Shown piece by piece: positions 7,426 through 15,829 of a DNA stretch of 64,000 nt (position 1 is its first letter; every line of letters begins with the position of its first letter). This stretch comes from an uncultured Ignavibacteria bacterium (GTDB taxonomy: Bacteria; Bacteroidota; Ignavibacteria; Tepidaquicellales; OLB5), in the NCBI GenBank assembly GCA_937873695.1, contig CALMYL010000021.1, positions 142,423 to 206,422 of the forward strand. The letters are read 5' to 3'. The position numbers and the translations under genes were made by a program. The notes beneath the pieces are model-generated. The model was given only the letters and a program-made list of their open reading frames with translations. It searched no databases and was not told the origin of the DNA.

Positions 7426-9357
7426 ATGAAAAACAAAGCAATTATTTCAGCTTTAGTTCTTATAGTTATATCAGCATTATTTATCTCTTGCGGTAAATCC
7501 ACAAAACCCAAAAAACAAATTGATACAAAACCTGTTTCTATAAAACAGTTTGATACTCCCCCTGGCGCAGATCCATCAGTAACGCCTGAGCAGGGCGGAA
7601 AAGGCTTTACAGGTGAAGGCTGGCAAACAGCAGTTAATTATAATGTACCAGGAGATTCAAATGCTATAAAAGGCGGATCATTTACAATGAGGATACCGGA
7701 CTTCCCTAATACATTAAGAAATATGGGTAAGGATGCCAATTCATATGTTAATAATCTAATGGAATATGGGTTAATTTATGAAGGTTTGTTAAACCAGGAT
7801 CCGGTTACTGAAGAATGGATTCCCGGTTTAGCTACACACTGGAAAGTATCGGACGATAAAAAAACATTCTGGTACAGGATAAACCCGGATGCAAGATGGG
7901 CAGACGGCAAGCCTGTAACTGCAGAAGATGTTGTGGCAACATGGAAAATGCTTGTCGACCCGGGAATTCTTGAAGCTTACTCAAACATTCTTTACGGTAC
8001 ATATGAACAGCCAGTTGCAGAAAGTAAATATATAGTATCAGTAAAGACAAAAGAAGAGAACTGGAGGCAGTTCCTTTATTTTTCAGGTTCAATGAGAATA
8101 TTACCTGCTCACTATATTGGTAATATTAAAGGATCGGAATATCTTGAAAAGTTCCAGTTCGAAATGATACCCGGTTCAGGACCATATGCTTTGCTGAAAG
8201 AAGATATCAATAAAGGTCAGTCAGTAACATTCCGCAGAAGGAGCGATTATTGGGCTGAGAAAGAGAGATTCAATATTGGTTCAAATAACTTTGATGCTAT
8301 TAAACTGGACGTTATTCAGGATGAATCACTTGCATTCGAAAAATTCAAAAAGGGTGATATAGATGTATACGCGGTTAACCGCGCACAGTGGTGGGCTGAA
8401 AGATTTGATTTTGATGAATTTAAACGCGGACTGGTTGCAAGGTACAGGGTATTTAACGAAAATCCAAACGGTGTACAGGGTCTTGTATTCAATATGCGCA
8501 AGCCCCCGTTTGATGATATAAGAATAAGAAAAGCTGTAACATATTTATGGGATAGAAAGAAATTCAACGAAAAACTTTTCTTTGATTCATACATGCCTGA
8601 ATATTCATATTACCCCGGTTCTGTTTATGAAAATCCTGATAATCCAAAGATCGGTTTCAGCCTTGATTCAGCAAGAATGCTGCTTGAAGAAGCCGGATGG
8701 AAAGAAAAGAACTCAGACGGCTATTTAGTAAAAGGCGGAAAAGTATTTGAACTTGACCTTCCGTTTGATGGCGGTCCGGGGCAGGAAAGATATTTAACAA
8801 TTTTCCAGGAAGACCTGAAAAAAGCAGGAATAAAACTCAATCTCAAACAGATTGACGGAACAACAAGGTTCAAGCTTGGCAATGAAAGGAATTTTACAAT
8901 ACTTGTTACAGCATGGACCGGGCTCAGGATCCCGAATCCGGAGAGTTCCCTCAAATCAAACACCGCAGATGCGCCTAATACTACAAACTGGCCGGGAATC
9001 AAAGATGCAAGAATAGACGAACTTTGTGATCTTTACAACAAGACTTATGATAAAAAAGAGAGAGTCAAAATAGTAAGAGAAATTGACGGTATCGCAAGCA
9101 ACTACTTCGGTTATGGATTTGGCTGGTATGCTCCTTACCAGAGAATTGCTTTCCACAATAAGTTCTCATATCCTGAATGGATTCTTCCAAGAACGAGCGA
9201 TTACCTCTTTACATGTGTATTATGGTATTATGACCCTGAAAAAGCGGCTGAATATGATGCAGTGAAGTCTGATCCGCAGAAGAAGATAGAAGTTAAGGAA
9301 GTTGACCAGAAGTACTGGCTGAAAGTGAAAGAGCAGGAAGAAGCATCAGGGAAATAG
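7426..9357 (+). CDS. Peptide ABC transporter substrate-binding lipoprotein (SBP family 5, YejA-like)
   Basis: The 643-residue family 5 solute-binding protein starts with a lipoprotein signal (MKNKAIISALVLIVISALFISC, lipobox ISC at residues 20-22). The SBP_bac_5 core shows LIYEGLLNQDPVTEEWIPGLATHW, RINPDARWADGKPVTAEDVVATW, a DYW block, FKKGDIDVYAVNRAQWWAERFDF and GLVFNMRKPPFDDIRIRKAVTYLWD. The RGDYW-like block, the AxxWA segment and the RIRKAxTYxxD block resemble the YejA branch, which handles peptides or peptide-like antibiotics. It should sit in the periplasm, lipid-anchored, and deliver ligand to the permeases at 9524 and 10623. A hairpin terminator follows the gene, so this first gene may be made in excess over the membrane parts. 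Confidence 0.9.
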   Translation: MKNKAIISALVLIVISALFISCGKSTKPKKQIDTKPVSIKQFDTPPGADPSVTPEQGGKGFTGEGWQTAVNYNVPGDSNAIKGGSFTMRIPDFPNTLRNMGKDANSYVNNLMEYGLIYEGLLNQDPVTEEWIPGLATHWKVSDDKKTFWYRINPDARWADGKPVTAEDVVATWKMLVDPGILEAYSNILYGTYEQPVAESKYIVSVKTKEENWRQFLYFSGSMRILPAHYIGNIKGSEYLEKFQFEMIPGSGPYALLKEDINKGQSVTFRRRSDYWAEKERFNIGSNNFDAIKLDVIQDESLAFEKFKKGDIDVYAVNRAQWWAERFDFDEFKRGLVARYRVFNENPNGVQGLVFNMRKPPFDDIRIRKAVTYLWDRKKFNEKLFFDSYMPEYSYYPGSVYENPDNPKIGFSLDSARMLLEEAGWKEKNSDGYLVKGGKVFELDLPFDGGPGQERYLTIFQEDLKKAGIKLNLKQIDGTTRFKLGNERNFTILVTAWTGLRIPNPESSLKSNTADAPNTTNWPGIKDARIDELCDLYNKTYDKKERVKIVREIDGIASNYFGYGFGWYAPYQRIAFHNKFSYPEWILPRTSDYLFTCVLWYYDPEKAAEYDAVKSDPQKKIEVKEVDQKYWLKVKEQEEASGK

Positions 9358-9374
9358 AAATGAATCTGGCATAT

Positions 9375-9410
9375 GCTGCCTTTATTTTAAGATAAAGGCA
9401 GCAGTTTTTT
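9375..9410 (+). terminator. Intra-operon terminator after the binding-protein gene
   Basis: GCTGCCTTTA and TAAAGGCAGC form a perfect 10-bp stem with an 8-nt loop, followed by AG and six T. Placed between the binding protein and its permeases, it probably lets only part of the transcripts read through. Confidence 0.85.
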
Positions 9411-9523
9411 CATTCAAACCCTCAGAATCAAAAAGAAAACACAAACAAAACACCGGTAACAGACCAGTCGTTAAAAAAGCGCTAAAGTGCTGTTTATAAA
9501 ATGCCGGAAATTATTATAATCAT

Positions 9524-10564
9524 ATGACATCATATTTTATACGCAGGTTCCTTTTAATTATTCCAACTTTCCTGGGTATAACCCTGATCACATTCTTCAT
9601 TTTGCAGATAGTTCCCGGAGGTCCGCTTGAAAGGGAATTGCTGAAACTGAGAATGGGCGGACAGATGCAGGGCGGTGAAGTTGGTACTTCAGGACAGAAT
9701 GTTTCCGGCGGAATTGAAATTCCGGAATCTGCTTTACAGGAAATGAAGAAGTTTTACGGGTTCGATCTGCCTATACATGAACGCTATTTCAGGTGGCTTG
9801 GCAATATGTTAACGCTGGACCTGGGTAATTCCTATGTTTACGCGGAGCCTGTCTGGGATGTGATAATCTCACGGTTCCCGGTATCAATTTATTTCGGGCT
9901 AATAGGTTTTATACTCACTTACCTGATTTGTATACCGCTGGGTGTTTTTAAAGCCGTTAAGAACGGCAGTAAGTTCGATTTCGTTTCATCTATTCTTGTA
10001 TTCATGGGATATTCTATCCCGGGATGGGCATTTGGTACCATAATGCTAGTTATATTCGGCGGCGGCAGCCTGTGGGATGTGTTCCCGCTCGGAGGGTTCC
10101 GTTCTGAAGATTTTGAAAGCCTGACATTCTGGGGACAGATAACAGATCAGTTTTATCATACAGTACTTCCGGTTGCTTCATATTTAGTAGGAAGTTTTGC
10201 TACTCTCACAATACTTACCAAGAATTCTGTAATTGAGAATCTAAGCCAGGATTATATCAGGACAGCTTTTGCAAAAGGTCTTTCAGAAAAACGGGTAATT
10301 TTTAAACATGCATTGCGTAACTCGCTAATTCCGCTTGCTACCGGATTAGGTCACTTCTTATCGCTCATACTTGCCGGCAGCTTTCTTATCGAAACGGTTT
10401 TTAACATTAACGGAATGGGTTTGCTGGGCTTCAGGTCAATAGAGCAGCGAGACTACCCCGTAACAATGGGCATACTTGTCATATCCTCATTCCTTCTTTT
10501 GATAGGAAATATTATTTCGGATATGCTTTACGCGATATTTGACCCCAGGATAAGATTTAAGTAA
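9524..10564 (+). CDS. Peptide ABC transporter permease (YejB/OppB-like)
   Basis: The 346-residue inner-membrane permease is of the OppB/DppB/YejB type. It starts MTSYFIRRFLLIIPTFLGITLITFFILQIVPGGPLE, the conserved first membrane helix and PGGP motif. A glycine-rich loop (residues about 44-65) leads to KKFYGFDLPIHERYFRWL, typical of the YejB branch. The binding-protein-dependent transport fold has the EAA loop DYIRTAFAKGLSEKRVIFKHALRNSLIPL near residues 242-270, which contacts the ATPases, and ends with DMLYAIFDPRIRFK. About six membrane segments are visible. It pairs with the permease at 10623 to form the channel, with the lipoprotein at 7426 as receptor. ATG at 9524 places the helix correctly; no strong ribosome site is seen. 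Confidence 0.92.
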   Translation: MTSYFIRRFLLIIPTFLGITLITFFILQIVPGGPLERELLKLRMGGQMQGGEVGTSGQNVSGGIEIPESALQEMKKFYGFDLPIHERYFRWLGNMLTLDLGNSYVYAEPVWDVIISRFPVSIYFGLIGFILTYLICIPLGVFKAVKNGSKFDFVSSILVFMGYSIPGWAFGTIMLVIFGGGSLWDVFPLGGFRSEDFESLTFWGQITDQFYHTVLPVASYLVGSFATLTILTKNSVIENLSQDYIRTAFAKGLSEKRVIFKHALRNSLIPLATGLGHFLSLILAGSFLIETVFNINGMGLLGFRSIEQRDYPVTMGILVISSFLLLIGNIISDMLYAIFDPRIRFK

Positions 10565-10622
10565 AGAAAATAATTTCAGCCGGTCAGGATTTTGAATAAA
10601 TAAAGAGTATAACTTCTTAAAT

Positions 10623-11690
10623 ATGAAGAAGGAAAAAAACAAAGATAAAGTATCAATATCGATCTTCAGGAAACGCTGGAGGAAGTTCAGAGGTATCAAG
10701 CGGGGCTATTATGCGTTCTTAGCGCTTGTATTTATGTACGGAATTTCATTTTTGCTGCCGCTATTTATTAATCATACGGCAATAATGGTGAAGTACAATG
10801 GTGAGTACTATTTCCCCTTGTTCAAAAGCGGAATATACGAACCGGCAGTTTTCGGGCAGGAAGGATACGGCGAAACCAATTACCGAAGGCTAAAGGAAAC
10901 ATTCAGCAACGACGCAAGCGATAACTGGGTTTTGATGCCCATTTATCCGTTCAGCCCGAATGAAAACCTGCTTGATGAAACAGAGGGATCTCCGCCGCAC
11001 CCGCCATCTGCAAAACACATCTTCGGCACTGATGACAGGGCCAGGGATGTTTTTGCAAGAACTATGTACGGTTTTAATATTTCAATTTCGTTTGCGCTGG
11101 TTGTAACTTTTTTTGCCTATTTGATAGGTGTATCAATTGGGGCAATGCTTGGATTTTTCAGCGGAAAAGTTGATATCTTCGGACAGCGTATAATTGAGAT
11201 ATGGAGTACACTTCCGTTCCTGTATGTAATGATAATAGTAAGTTCTATATTACAGCCAAATTTCATTTTGCTGGTTTTCATTTTAACGGCTTTCAGCTGG
11301 ATGGGTATTACTTATTATGTAAGGGGTGAGTTCTATAGAGAAAAAGCCAGGGATTATGTTTCTGCAGCTGTTTCTCTGGGCGCAAAGAACAGGACAATTA
11401 TATTTAAACACATTTTACCCAATTCTTTAACGCCGGTGATATCATTTGCGCCGTTTGCTATTGTAGCCGATATCAGCGCGCTGGTATCACTTGACTTCCT
11501 TGGATTCGGGCTGCCGCCGCCAACACCCAGCTGGGGACAGCTTGTAAGGCAGGGTATGACGGATATTAATAACTGGTGGCTTGTCGCGGTTCCGCTTGGC
11601 GCGATGTTCTTGACGCTGATAGCAATTGTATTTATCGGCGAAGCCATCAGAGAAGCGTTTGATCCGAAAGTTTATTCAAGGCTGAGGTAA
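10623..11690 (+). CDS. Peptide ABC transporter permease (YejE/OppC-like)
   Basis: The 355-residue second permease has a basic N-terminus and first helix (YYAFLALVFMYGISFLLPLFI). A periplasmic stretch of about 90 residues follows, containing KYNGEYYFPLFKSGIYEPAVFG and WVLMPIYPFSPNENLL, and this extra segment is typical of YejE. Next come HIFGTDDRARDVFARTMYG, the membrane domain, and the EAA loop DYVSAAVSLGAKNRTIIFKHILPNSLTPV. The C-terminus is AIREAFDPKVYSRLR. The YejE-type insert together with the YejA-like receptor suggests a Yej-type rather than plain Opp importer; in Escherichia coli YejABEF takes up peptides such as microcin C. Here the ATPase is split into two genes rather than fused as in YejF. 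It stops 4 nt before the next gene. Confidence 0.92.
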   Translation: MKKEKNKDKVSISIFRKRWRKFRGIKRGYYAFLALVFMYGISFLLPLFINHTAIMVKYNGEYYFPLFKSGIYEPAVFGQEGYGETNYRRLKETFSNDASDNWVLMPIYPFSPNENLLDETEGSPPHPPSAKHIFGTDDRARDVFARTMYGFNISISFALVVTFFAYLIGVSIGAMLGFFSGKVDIFGQRIIEIWSTLPFLYVMIIVSSILQPNFILLVFILTAFSWMGITYYVRGEFYREKARDYVSAAVSLGAKNRTIIFKHILPNSLTPVISFAPFAIVADISALVSLDFLGFGLPPPTPSWGQLVRQGMTDINNWWLVAVPLGAMFLTLIAIVFIGEAIREAFDPKVYSRLR

Positions 11691-11694
11691 TTTT

Positions 11695-12798
11695 ATGAAG
11701 AAACTTGTTGAAGTTAAAAATTTACGGACTTATTTCTTTGTTGAAGCCACTGATAAACAGCTTGAGGCTCACACAGAATACATGAAAGAAGAATTTCTTA
11801 AGAAATTCTACACCGAAGATAAAAAGCTTAAAGGGAAATTTCCCGCAAAAGCAGTGGATGATGTCTCTTTTGATATTCATGAAGGCGAAGTATTGGCTAT
11901 TGTAGGAGAGTCAGGTTCCGGTAAATCGGTTACCGCTTACTCACTAACCCGCCTGGTACCTGACCCGCCCGGAAAGATTGTTGCCGGCGAAGTGATGTTT
12001 AAGGGTGTAGATATGCTTAAGCTGAGCTATGAAGAAATGAAGAAGTACCGCGGCTATGAAATAGCTATGATATTCCAGGAGCCAATGACCTCGCTTAACC
12101 CGGTTATGAAAATTGGCGAGCAGATAACTGAAGTTATATTGACCCATGAAAAGATCACGAAACAGGAAGCAGAATTGAAGGCGATAGAAATGATAGAAGC
12201 TGTAGGCATTCCCGATGCTGCCAAAAGAATGAAGGACTATCCGCACCAGTTCAGCGGGGGAATGAGACAGAGGGTTATGATAGCGATGGCGCTGGCATGC
12301 AATCCTTCTTTGCTGATAGCTGATGAACCCACTACCGCACTTGATGTTACAATACAGGCACAGATACTTGAGCTGATGATAAAGATAAAAAAACAGCGTG
12401 AGGATTCCGCAATACTGCTTATTACGCATAACCTTGGTATTGTAGCTGAAATAAGTGACAGGGTTATAGTTATGTACGGCGGTAAGATCCAGGAAATTGG
12501 AGATATCTTCGGGATATTCAATGACCCGAAGCATCCGTATACAAAAGGTCTGCTGCAGTCACTGCCTGACCCGTATAAAGATACACACGAAGAGCTGAAG
12601 GCTATTCCCGGAATTATTCCGCATATTCTTGAGCTTCCAAAAGGATGCAAGTTCTGTACCAGGTGCACAGAAGCTGTGCAGTTCTGCACTGAAGTTGAGC
12701 CTGAACTTGTAGAAATTTCTCCCGGAAGATCAGTAAGGTGCCATTTGATCTCAAACCCGGAAGCTATGCTGAATTCTCCAAAAATAAATGTTTCCTGA
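11695..12798 (+). CDS. Peptide ABC transporter ATP-binding protein (OppD-like) with an unusual N-terminal insert
   Basis: The 367-residue ATPase powers the importer. Walker A is GESGSGKS (about residues 71-78), the Q-loop is MIFQEPMTSLNP, the signature is FSGGMRQR, Walker B is LLIADEPT and the switch His is in LLITHNLG. The C-terminal oligopeptide-ATPase domain contains GCKFCTRCTEAVQFC, a cysteine cluster common in OppD/OppF families and proposed to bind iron-sulfur in some members. Between LVEVKNLRTYFFVE and AVDDVSFDIHEGE there is a charged insert of about 35 residues (QLEAHTEYMKEEFLKKFYTE and more), where most relatives have only a few residues. That region forms the A-loop side of the nucleotide site, so the insert is notable. 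It starts 4 nt after the permease gene. Confidence 0.93.
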   Translation: MKKLVEVKNLRTYFFVEATDKQLEAHTEYMKEEFLKKFYTEDKKLKGKFPAKAVDDVSFDIHEGEVLAIVGESGSGKSVTAYSLTRLVPDPPGKIVAGEVMFKGVDMLKLSYEEMKKYRGYEIAMIFQEPMTSLNPVMKIGEQITEVILTHEKITKQEAELKAIEMIEAVGIPDAAKRMKDYPHQFSGGMRQRVMIAMALACNPSLLIADEPTTALDVTIQAQILELMIKIKKQREDSAILLITHNLGIVAEISDRVIVMYGGKIQEIGDIFGIFNDPKHPYTKGLLQSLPDPYKDTHEELKAIPGIIPHILELPKGCKFCTRCTEAVQFCTEVEPELVEISPGRSVRCHLISNPEAMLNSPKINVS

Positions 12799-12844
12799 AA
12801 TTGAGACATTTTTCAAAAAAAAGAAAAGTTTCCAAAGTTAAGTT

Positions 12845-13849
12845 ATGAATAACGGCAATATATTAGAAGTAAAAGATCTGCGAGTTAAATTTCCTGTACA
12901 TGGGGGAGTTTTTCTTGGTAAAGTTGCAGAAGTTAAGGCTGTTGACGGAGTTAGTTTTGTAATGGAGCAGGGTGAAACCCTGGGTATTGTAGGTGAATCC
13001 GGCTGCGGGAAATCAACTTTGGGTAAAGCTATTATAAACATACTGAAATTTTCTTCGCCTGATGTTGAAATTACCGGTGAAGTGCTGCTTAATACCGGCA
13101 ATGAAATGATAGATCTGACAAAACTTTCACGTAATGATATCAGGAAGTACAGGGGTTTGGTCCAGATGATATTCCAGGACCCGTATTCATCTCTTAACGC
13201 AAGACTGACTGTTGGACAGATTATTGAAGAACCGATGCTGTATCATACTAACATGCCTAAGAATGAACGGCTTGAGAGGATTTCTATGCTGCTTGAAAAA
13301 GTAGGCTTACAGCCTGAGCAGTCAAAACGGTACCCGCATGAGTTTTCAGGGGGACAGAGGCAGAGGATCGGGATAGCAAGAGCGCTTGCAACGAACCCAA
13401 AGCTGATTATTGCCGATGAACCTGTATCAGCGCTTGATGTATCAATCCAGGCGCAGGTTATTAACCTTATGCAGGAACTGCAGAAGGAATTTGACCTGAG
13501 CATTATGTTTATAGCGCATGATCTATCGGTGGTTGAGCATATCAGCTCTAAAATAGCGGTAATGTACCTAGGAAGCATAGTGGAAGTGGGCCCGGGAAGG
13601 GAAGTATACCATAACCCAAAACATCCGTACAGCAAAGCCCTGCTATCAGCAGTGCCGCTGCCGAATCCCAAATTCAGGAATAAAGAACGGATTGTATTAA
13701 AAGGCGATGTGCCTACACCGCTAAGAAAGCCCAGCGGCTGCGGTTTCAGAACACGCTGCCCTATTGCTCAGCCGGTTTGCGCGGATGCAGTTCCGCCATT
13801 AGAAGAGAAATCTCCGGGTCATACGGCCGCATGTCCGTTTGTATCATAA
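12845..13849 (+). CDS. Peptide ABC transporter ATP-binding protein (OppF-like)
   Basis: The 334-residue partner ATPase has Walker A GESGCGKS, Q-loop MIFQDPYSSLNAR, signature FSGGQRQRIGIARAL, Walker B LIIADEPVSALD and switch MFIAHDLSVV. The C-terminal domain ends GCGFRTRCPIAQPVC with the usual cysteines. The ALDVSIQAQVINLMQEL segment is standard for OppF/DppF. With the OppD-like gene 46 nt upstream it forms the heterodimeric motor of the importer encoded from 7426 on. No regulator is linked. A strong bidirectional terminator follows, closing the operon. Confidence 0.93.
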   Translation: MNNGNILEVKDLRVKFPVHGGVFLGKVAEVKAVDGVSFVMEQGETLGIVGESGCGKSTLGKAIINILKFSSPDVEITGEVLLNTGNEMIDLTKLSRNDIRKYRGLVQMIFQDPYSSLNARLTVGQIIEEPMLYHTNMPKNERLERISMLLEKVGLQPEQSKRYPHEFSGGQRQRIGIARALATNPKLIIADEPVSALDVSIQAQVINLMQELQKEFDLSIMFIAHDLSVVEHISSKIAVMYLGSIVEVGPGREVYHNPKHPYSKALLSAVPLPNPKFRNKERIVLKGDVPTPLRKPSGCGFRTRCPIAQPVCADAVPPLEEKSPGHTAACPFVS

Positions 13850-13865
13850 TAGAATAGAGTTACCA

Positions 13866-13897
13866 TAAAAAAAACCCCGGCAATGCCGGGGTTTTTT
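13866..13897. terminator. Bidirectional terminator between the ABC importer operon and a minus-strand lipoprotein gene
   Basis: The stem AACCCCGGC/GCCGGGGTT with an AAT loop has an A run on the left and a T run on the right, so it works as an intrinsic terminator on both strands. It serves the convergent genes ending at 13849 and 13935. Confidence 0.92.
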
Positions 13898-13934
13898 ATT
13901 ATCTATTGTTTCCCTTTTTGTTGCGAAGCCGGGA

Positions 13935-14798
13935 TTACTCACTCACATACTTCGAAAGATTTATAACAGGACTCTGTATCCCAATATTCGGAACTCCCAT
14001 CACCTGCCCTGATTGAACAACAGTACCAAGTATCAGACTTTCAGTCTGATTAAATGAATTTGTTTTTTTATACTGTACTATCCACAGATCAGCCGGGAAA
14101 CCTGTCAGATTTGTGATAAACACAGGCAGATTCAATGTACCGGCCGCTGGCATAAGTATCATGTTCCTTGTTTGATTTGTACCGGTAGAAAAGAATACAT
14201 TCCCGTTCAGAGAACTTGTATCCGGAATGAAACTCTCATCGAATTTAATTATCGGGTTTGTAGTTGCCGCCAGATTGACTGAAGCATCGCTATTGAGTAA
14301 TGTTGAAGTAAACGTTGCTATAAAGATATTTTGTGAAATTATCACATCAAGTGCGCCTGATATCATACTGCGCGCAGATGTATCCTGAATCAGATTAACC
14401 AACTGATCTACTGTGAAAAGCGCAGTAAGCTCAATGCAGTCATTGGCAGTGGGCAGCGGATTTGGGGTATATATCCTGAGCGATGTATCATTGGATGCCC
14501 TGAATACGTACAGCCATGCGCCAATTGAATCAGGGTTTGTTGCCGTGCCCAAAAGCGAAAGCTCTGTTTTGCCGTTTGCTTTAACATTTTTGCCCATTAT
14601 TAAAACCAACTTTGTGTTTGAGCCGTGATTACGTATTGCCTGAGCGTAAGCAGAGTCAAGCCTATCCTTTGCGGTTACTTCTGTGGTTGTGGCATTATTG
14701 ATTATTGTGGTTATATCATCGCCGCAGGCTGAAAACTGGAATGAGAGAACCGTAATTGCTGAAATTAAAAAAAGAGGTAAAATTAAGCGTTTTAACAT
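13935..14798 (-). CDS. Hypothetical lipoprotein
   Basis: The protein of 287 residues is read from ATG at 14798, which places a clear lipoprotein signal at the N-terminus (MLKRLILPLFLISAITVL, lipobox FSAC near residue 24). An upstream in-frame ATG at 14840 would add 14 polar residues before the signal and is less likely. The mature part has GDDITTIINNATTTEVTAKDRLDSAYAQAIRNHGSNTKLVLIMGKNVKANGKTELSLLG, then strand-rich sequence with TANDCIELTALFTVDQLVNLI and DLWIVQYKKTNSFNQTESLILG. No known domain is recognised. It should be anchored in an envelope membrane. A TATCTTTG promoter-like box lies 40 nt upstream, and the shared terminator at 13866 closes the transcript. Confidence 0.75.
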   Translation of the reverse strand: MLKRLILPLFLISAITVLSFQFSACGDDITTIINNATTTEVTAKDRLDSAYAQAIRNHGSNTKLVLIMGKNVKANGKTELSLLGTATNPDSIGAWLYVFRASNDTSLRIYTPNPLPTANDCIELTALFTVDQLVNLIQDTSARSMISGALDVIISQNIFIATFTSTLLNSDASVNLAATTNPIIKFDESFIPDTSSLNGNVFFSTGTNQTRNMILMPAAGTLNLPVFITNLTGFPADLWIVQYKKTNSFNQTESLILGTVVQSGQVMGVPNIGIQSPVINLSKYVSE

Positions 14799-14837
14799 AT
14801 TTTTTTGTTTAGTTTGTACTATTGTTACCCTATAAAA

Positions 14838-14845
14838 CAAAGATA
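14838..14845 (-). promoter_or_regulatory. Candidate -7 promoter box (TATCTTTG) for the lipoprotein gene
   Basis: The minus strand reads TATCTTTG, an exact fit to TAnnTTTG, about 40 nt before the lipoprotein ATG at 14798. The -33 element is not obvious. Confidence 0.42.
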
Positions 14846-15054
14846 ATAAGATTATGATTCTAAAATCTATGACAATTGTGTAAATATTTGTATCCAGTCT
14901 TTCCCGATTTACCCCTTTGGGACGAAAGCGGGAAACTCCATTTCTGAAGAAAGATAGAGCTAAAAAATATAAGTATAATACTTCCCGACACTTTCCTTTA
15001 CAAAATGTAATTAAAGTTCTTTTTGACAGAAAATTGCTCTGAGTAATAACTGAG

Positions 15055-15074
15055 GTCCCCGCCTACGCGGGGAC
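15055..15074. repeat. Small perfect palindrome overlapping the methyltransferase stop codon
   Basis: GTCCCCGC and GCGGGGAC form an 8-bp G+C-rich stem around CTAC, in otherwise A+T-rich sequence. On the minus strand it encodes the last residues (LVPA) and the TAG of the methyltransferase. No T run follows on either strand, so it is not a typical terminator; it looks like a small dispersed palindrome. Confidence 0.6.
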
Positions 15075-15827
15075 TAGTAAAGAAACATAAATGTTCGTAT
15101 CATACAAAAACTCAATTCTACCATTCATCTGGTTCTTCTCAAATATTTCATTTAGCTCGGCAAGCATTGGTTCATATAACGGACTATTATATTGGGGAGT
15201 GTATGATGAAGATAGCAGCCTGCCGGTTACACCGGCGAGATCGAATACCTGCTTATTGGGGAAAGTTTTCTTTATGAAACCGCTTTCAAAGAATTCATTC
15301 AGCTTCTTTTCATCAATATTTTCATGTCTCACGTTTTTATAATCGGTGCCGTATTTAAGCAGCAGTTTTTCGTATTCAACCAAAAACGGATTCCCATCAA
15401 GTATTCGTTCATTCCATATTAAACATACTCTGCCTGAAGGTTTAAGTATCCTATTAAATTCAATTTTCACTTTCGGGATATCAAACCAATGGAAAGCCTG
15501 CGCGCATATAATCAGATCAATTGAGTTATCGGGTAATGTTGTATCCTCGGCAGTTGCATTAATGCTTCTAAAATTACTATAAGCAGAAAGTAATTTCTCC
15601 GCTGCTTCGCGCATTGCGTCGTTGGGTTCGACCCCATATATGGTGTTGCCTTTCTTCAGGAACAGCTCCGCTGATATTCCCGTGCCTGAACCGATATCCG
15701 CAATGACTGAATCAGATTTAAGAATACCCTCAGATTTAAGGTATTCAATAATATCTGCCGGATATGAAGGGCGGTATTTGATGTAATTTTCTACACGGTC
15801 GGTAAAGCGGGTTGTGGATGAAGTCAT
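15063..15827 (-). CDS. Class I SAM-dependent methyltransferase
   Basis: The 254-residue protein has a Methyltransf_11-type Rossmann domain. Motif I is VIADIGSGTGISAELFL, followed by the acidic loop YGVEPNDAMREAAEKLL, motif II around DLIICAQAFHWFD, and RILKPSGRVCLIWNER. The AQAFHWFD phrase is typical of small-molecule methyltransferases related to yeast Crg1/TMT1. The start is ATG at 15827, which has AAAGG upstream and begins MTSSTTRFTDRVENYIKYRPSYP, matching the family N-terminus; the longer frame is rejected. It starts 2 nt after the stop of the WG-repeat gene (TAACAATG), so the two are probably translated together. The last residues come from a palindrome at 15055-15074, so the original C-terminus may have been altered. 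The substrate is unknown. Confidence 0.88.
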   Translation of the reverse strand: MTSSTTRFTDRVENYIKYRPSYPADIIEYLKSEGILKSDSVIADIGSGTGISAELFLKKGNTIYGVEPNDAMREAAEKLLSAYSNFRSINATAEDTTLPDNSIDLIICAQAFHWFDIPKVKIEFNRILKPSGRVCLIWNERILDGNPFLVEYEKLLLKYGTDYKNVRHENIDEKKLNEFFESGFIKKTFPNKQVFDLAGVTGRLLSSSYTPQYNSPLYEPMLAELNEIFEKNQMNGRIEFLYDTNIYVSLLVPA

Positions 15828-15829
15828 TG

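Noticed and set aside
11944..12534. A 196-codon minus-strand frame opposite the OppD-like gene
   Set aside because: It lies wholly inside a gene with all ABC ATPase motifs on the other strand and resembles no family.
12237..12809. A 190-codon minus-strand frame opposite the OppD-like gene
   Set aside because: Same reason; another antisense shadow of the conserved ATPase.
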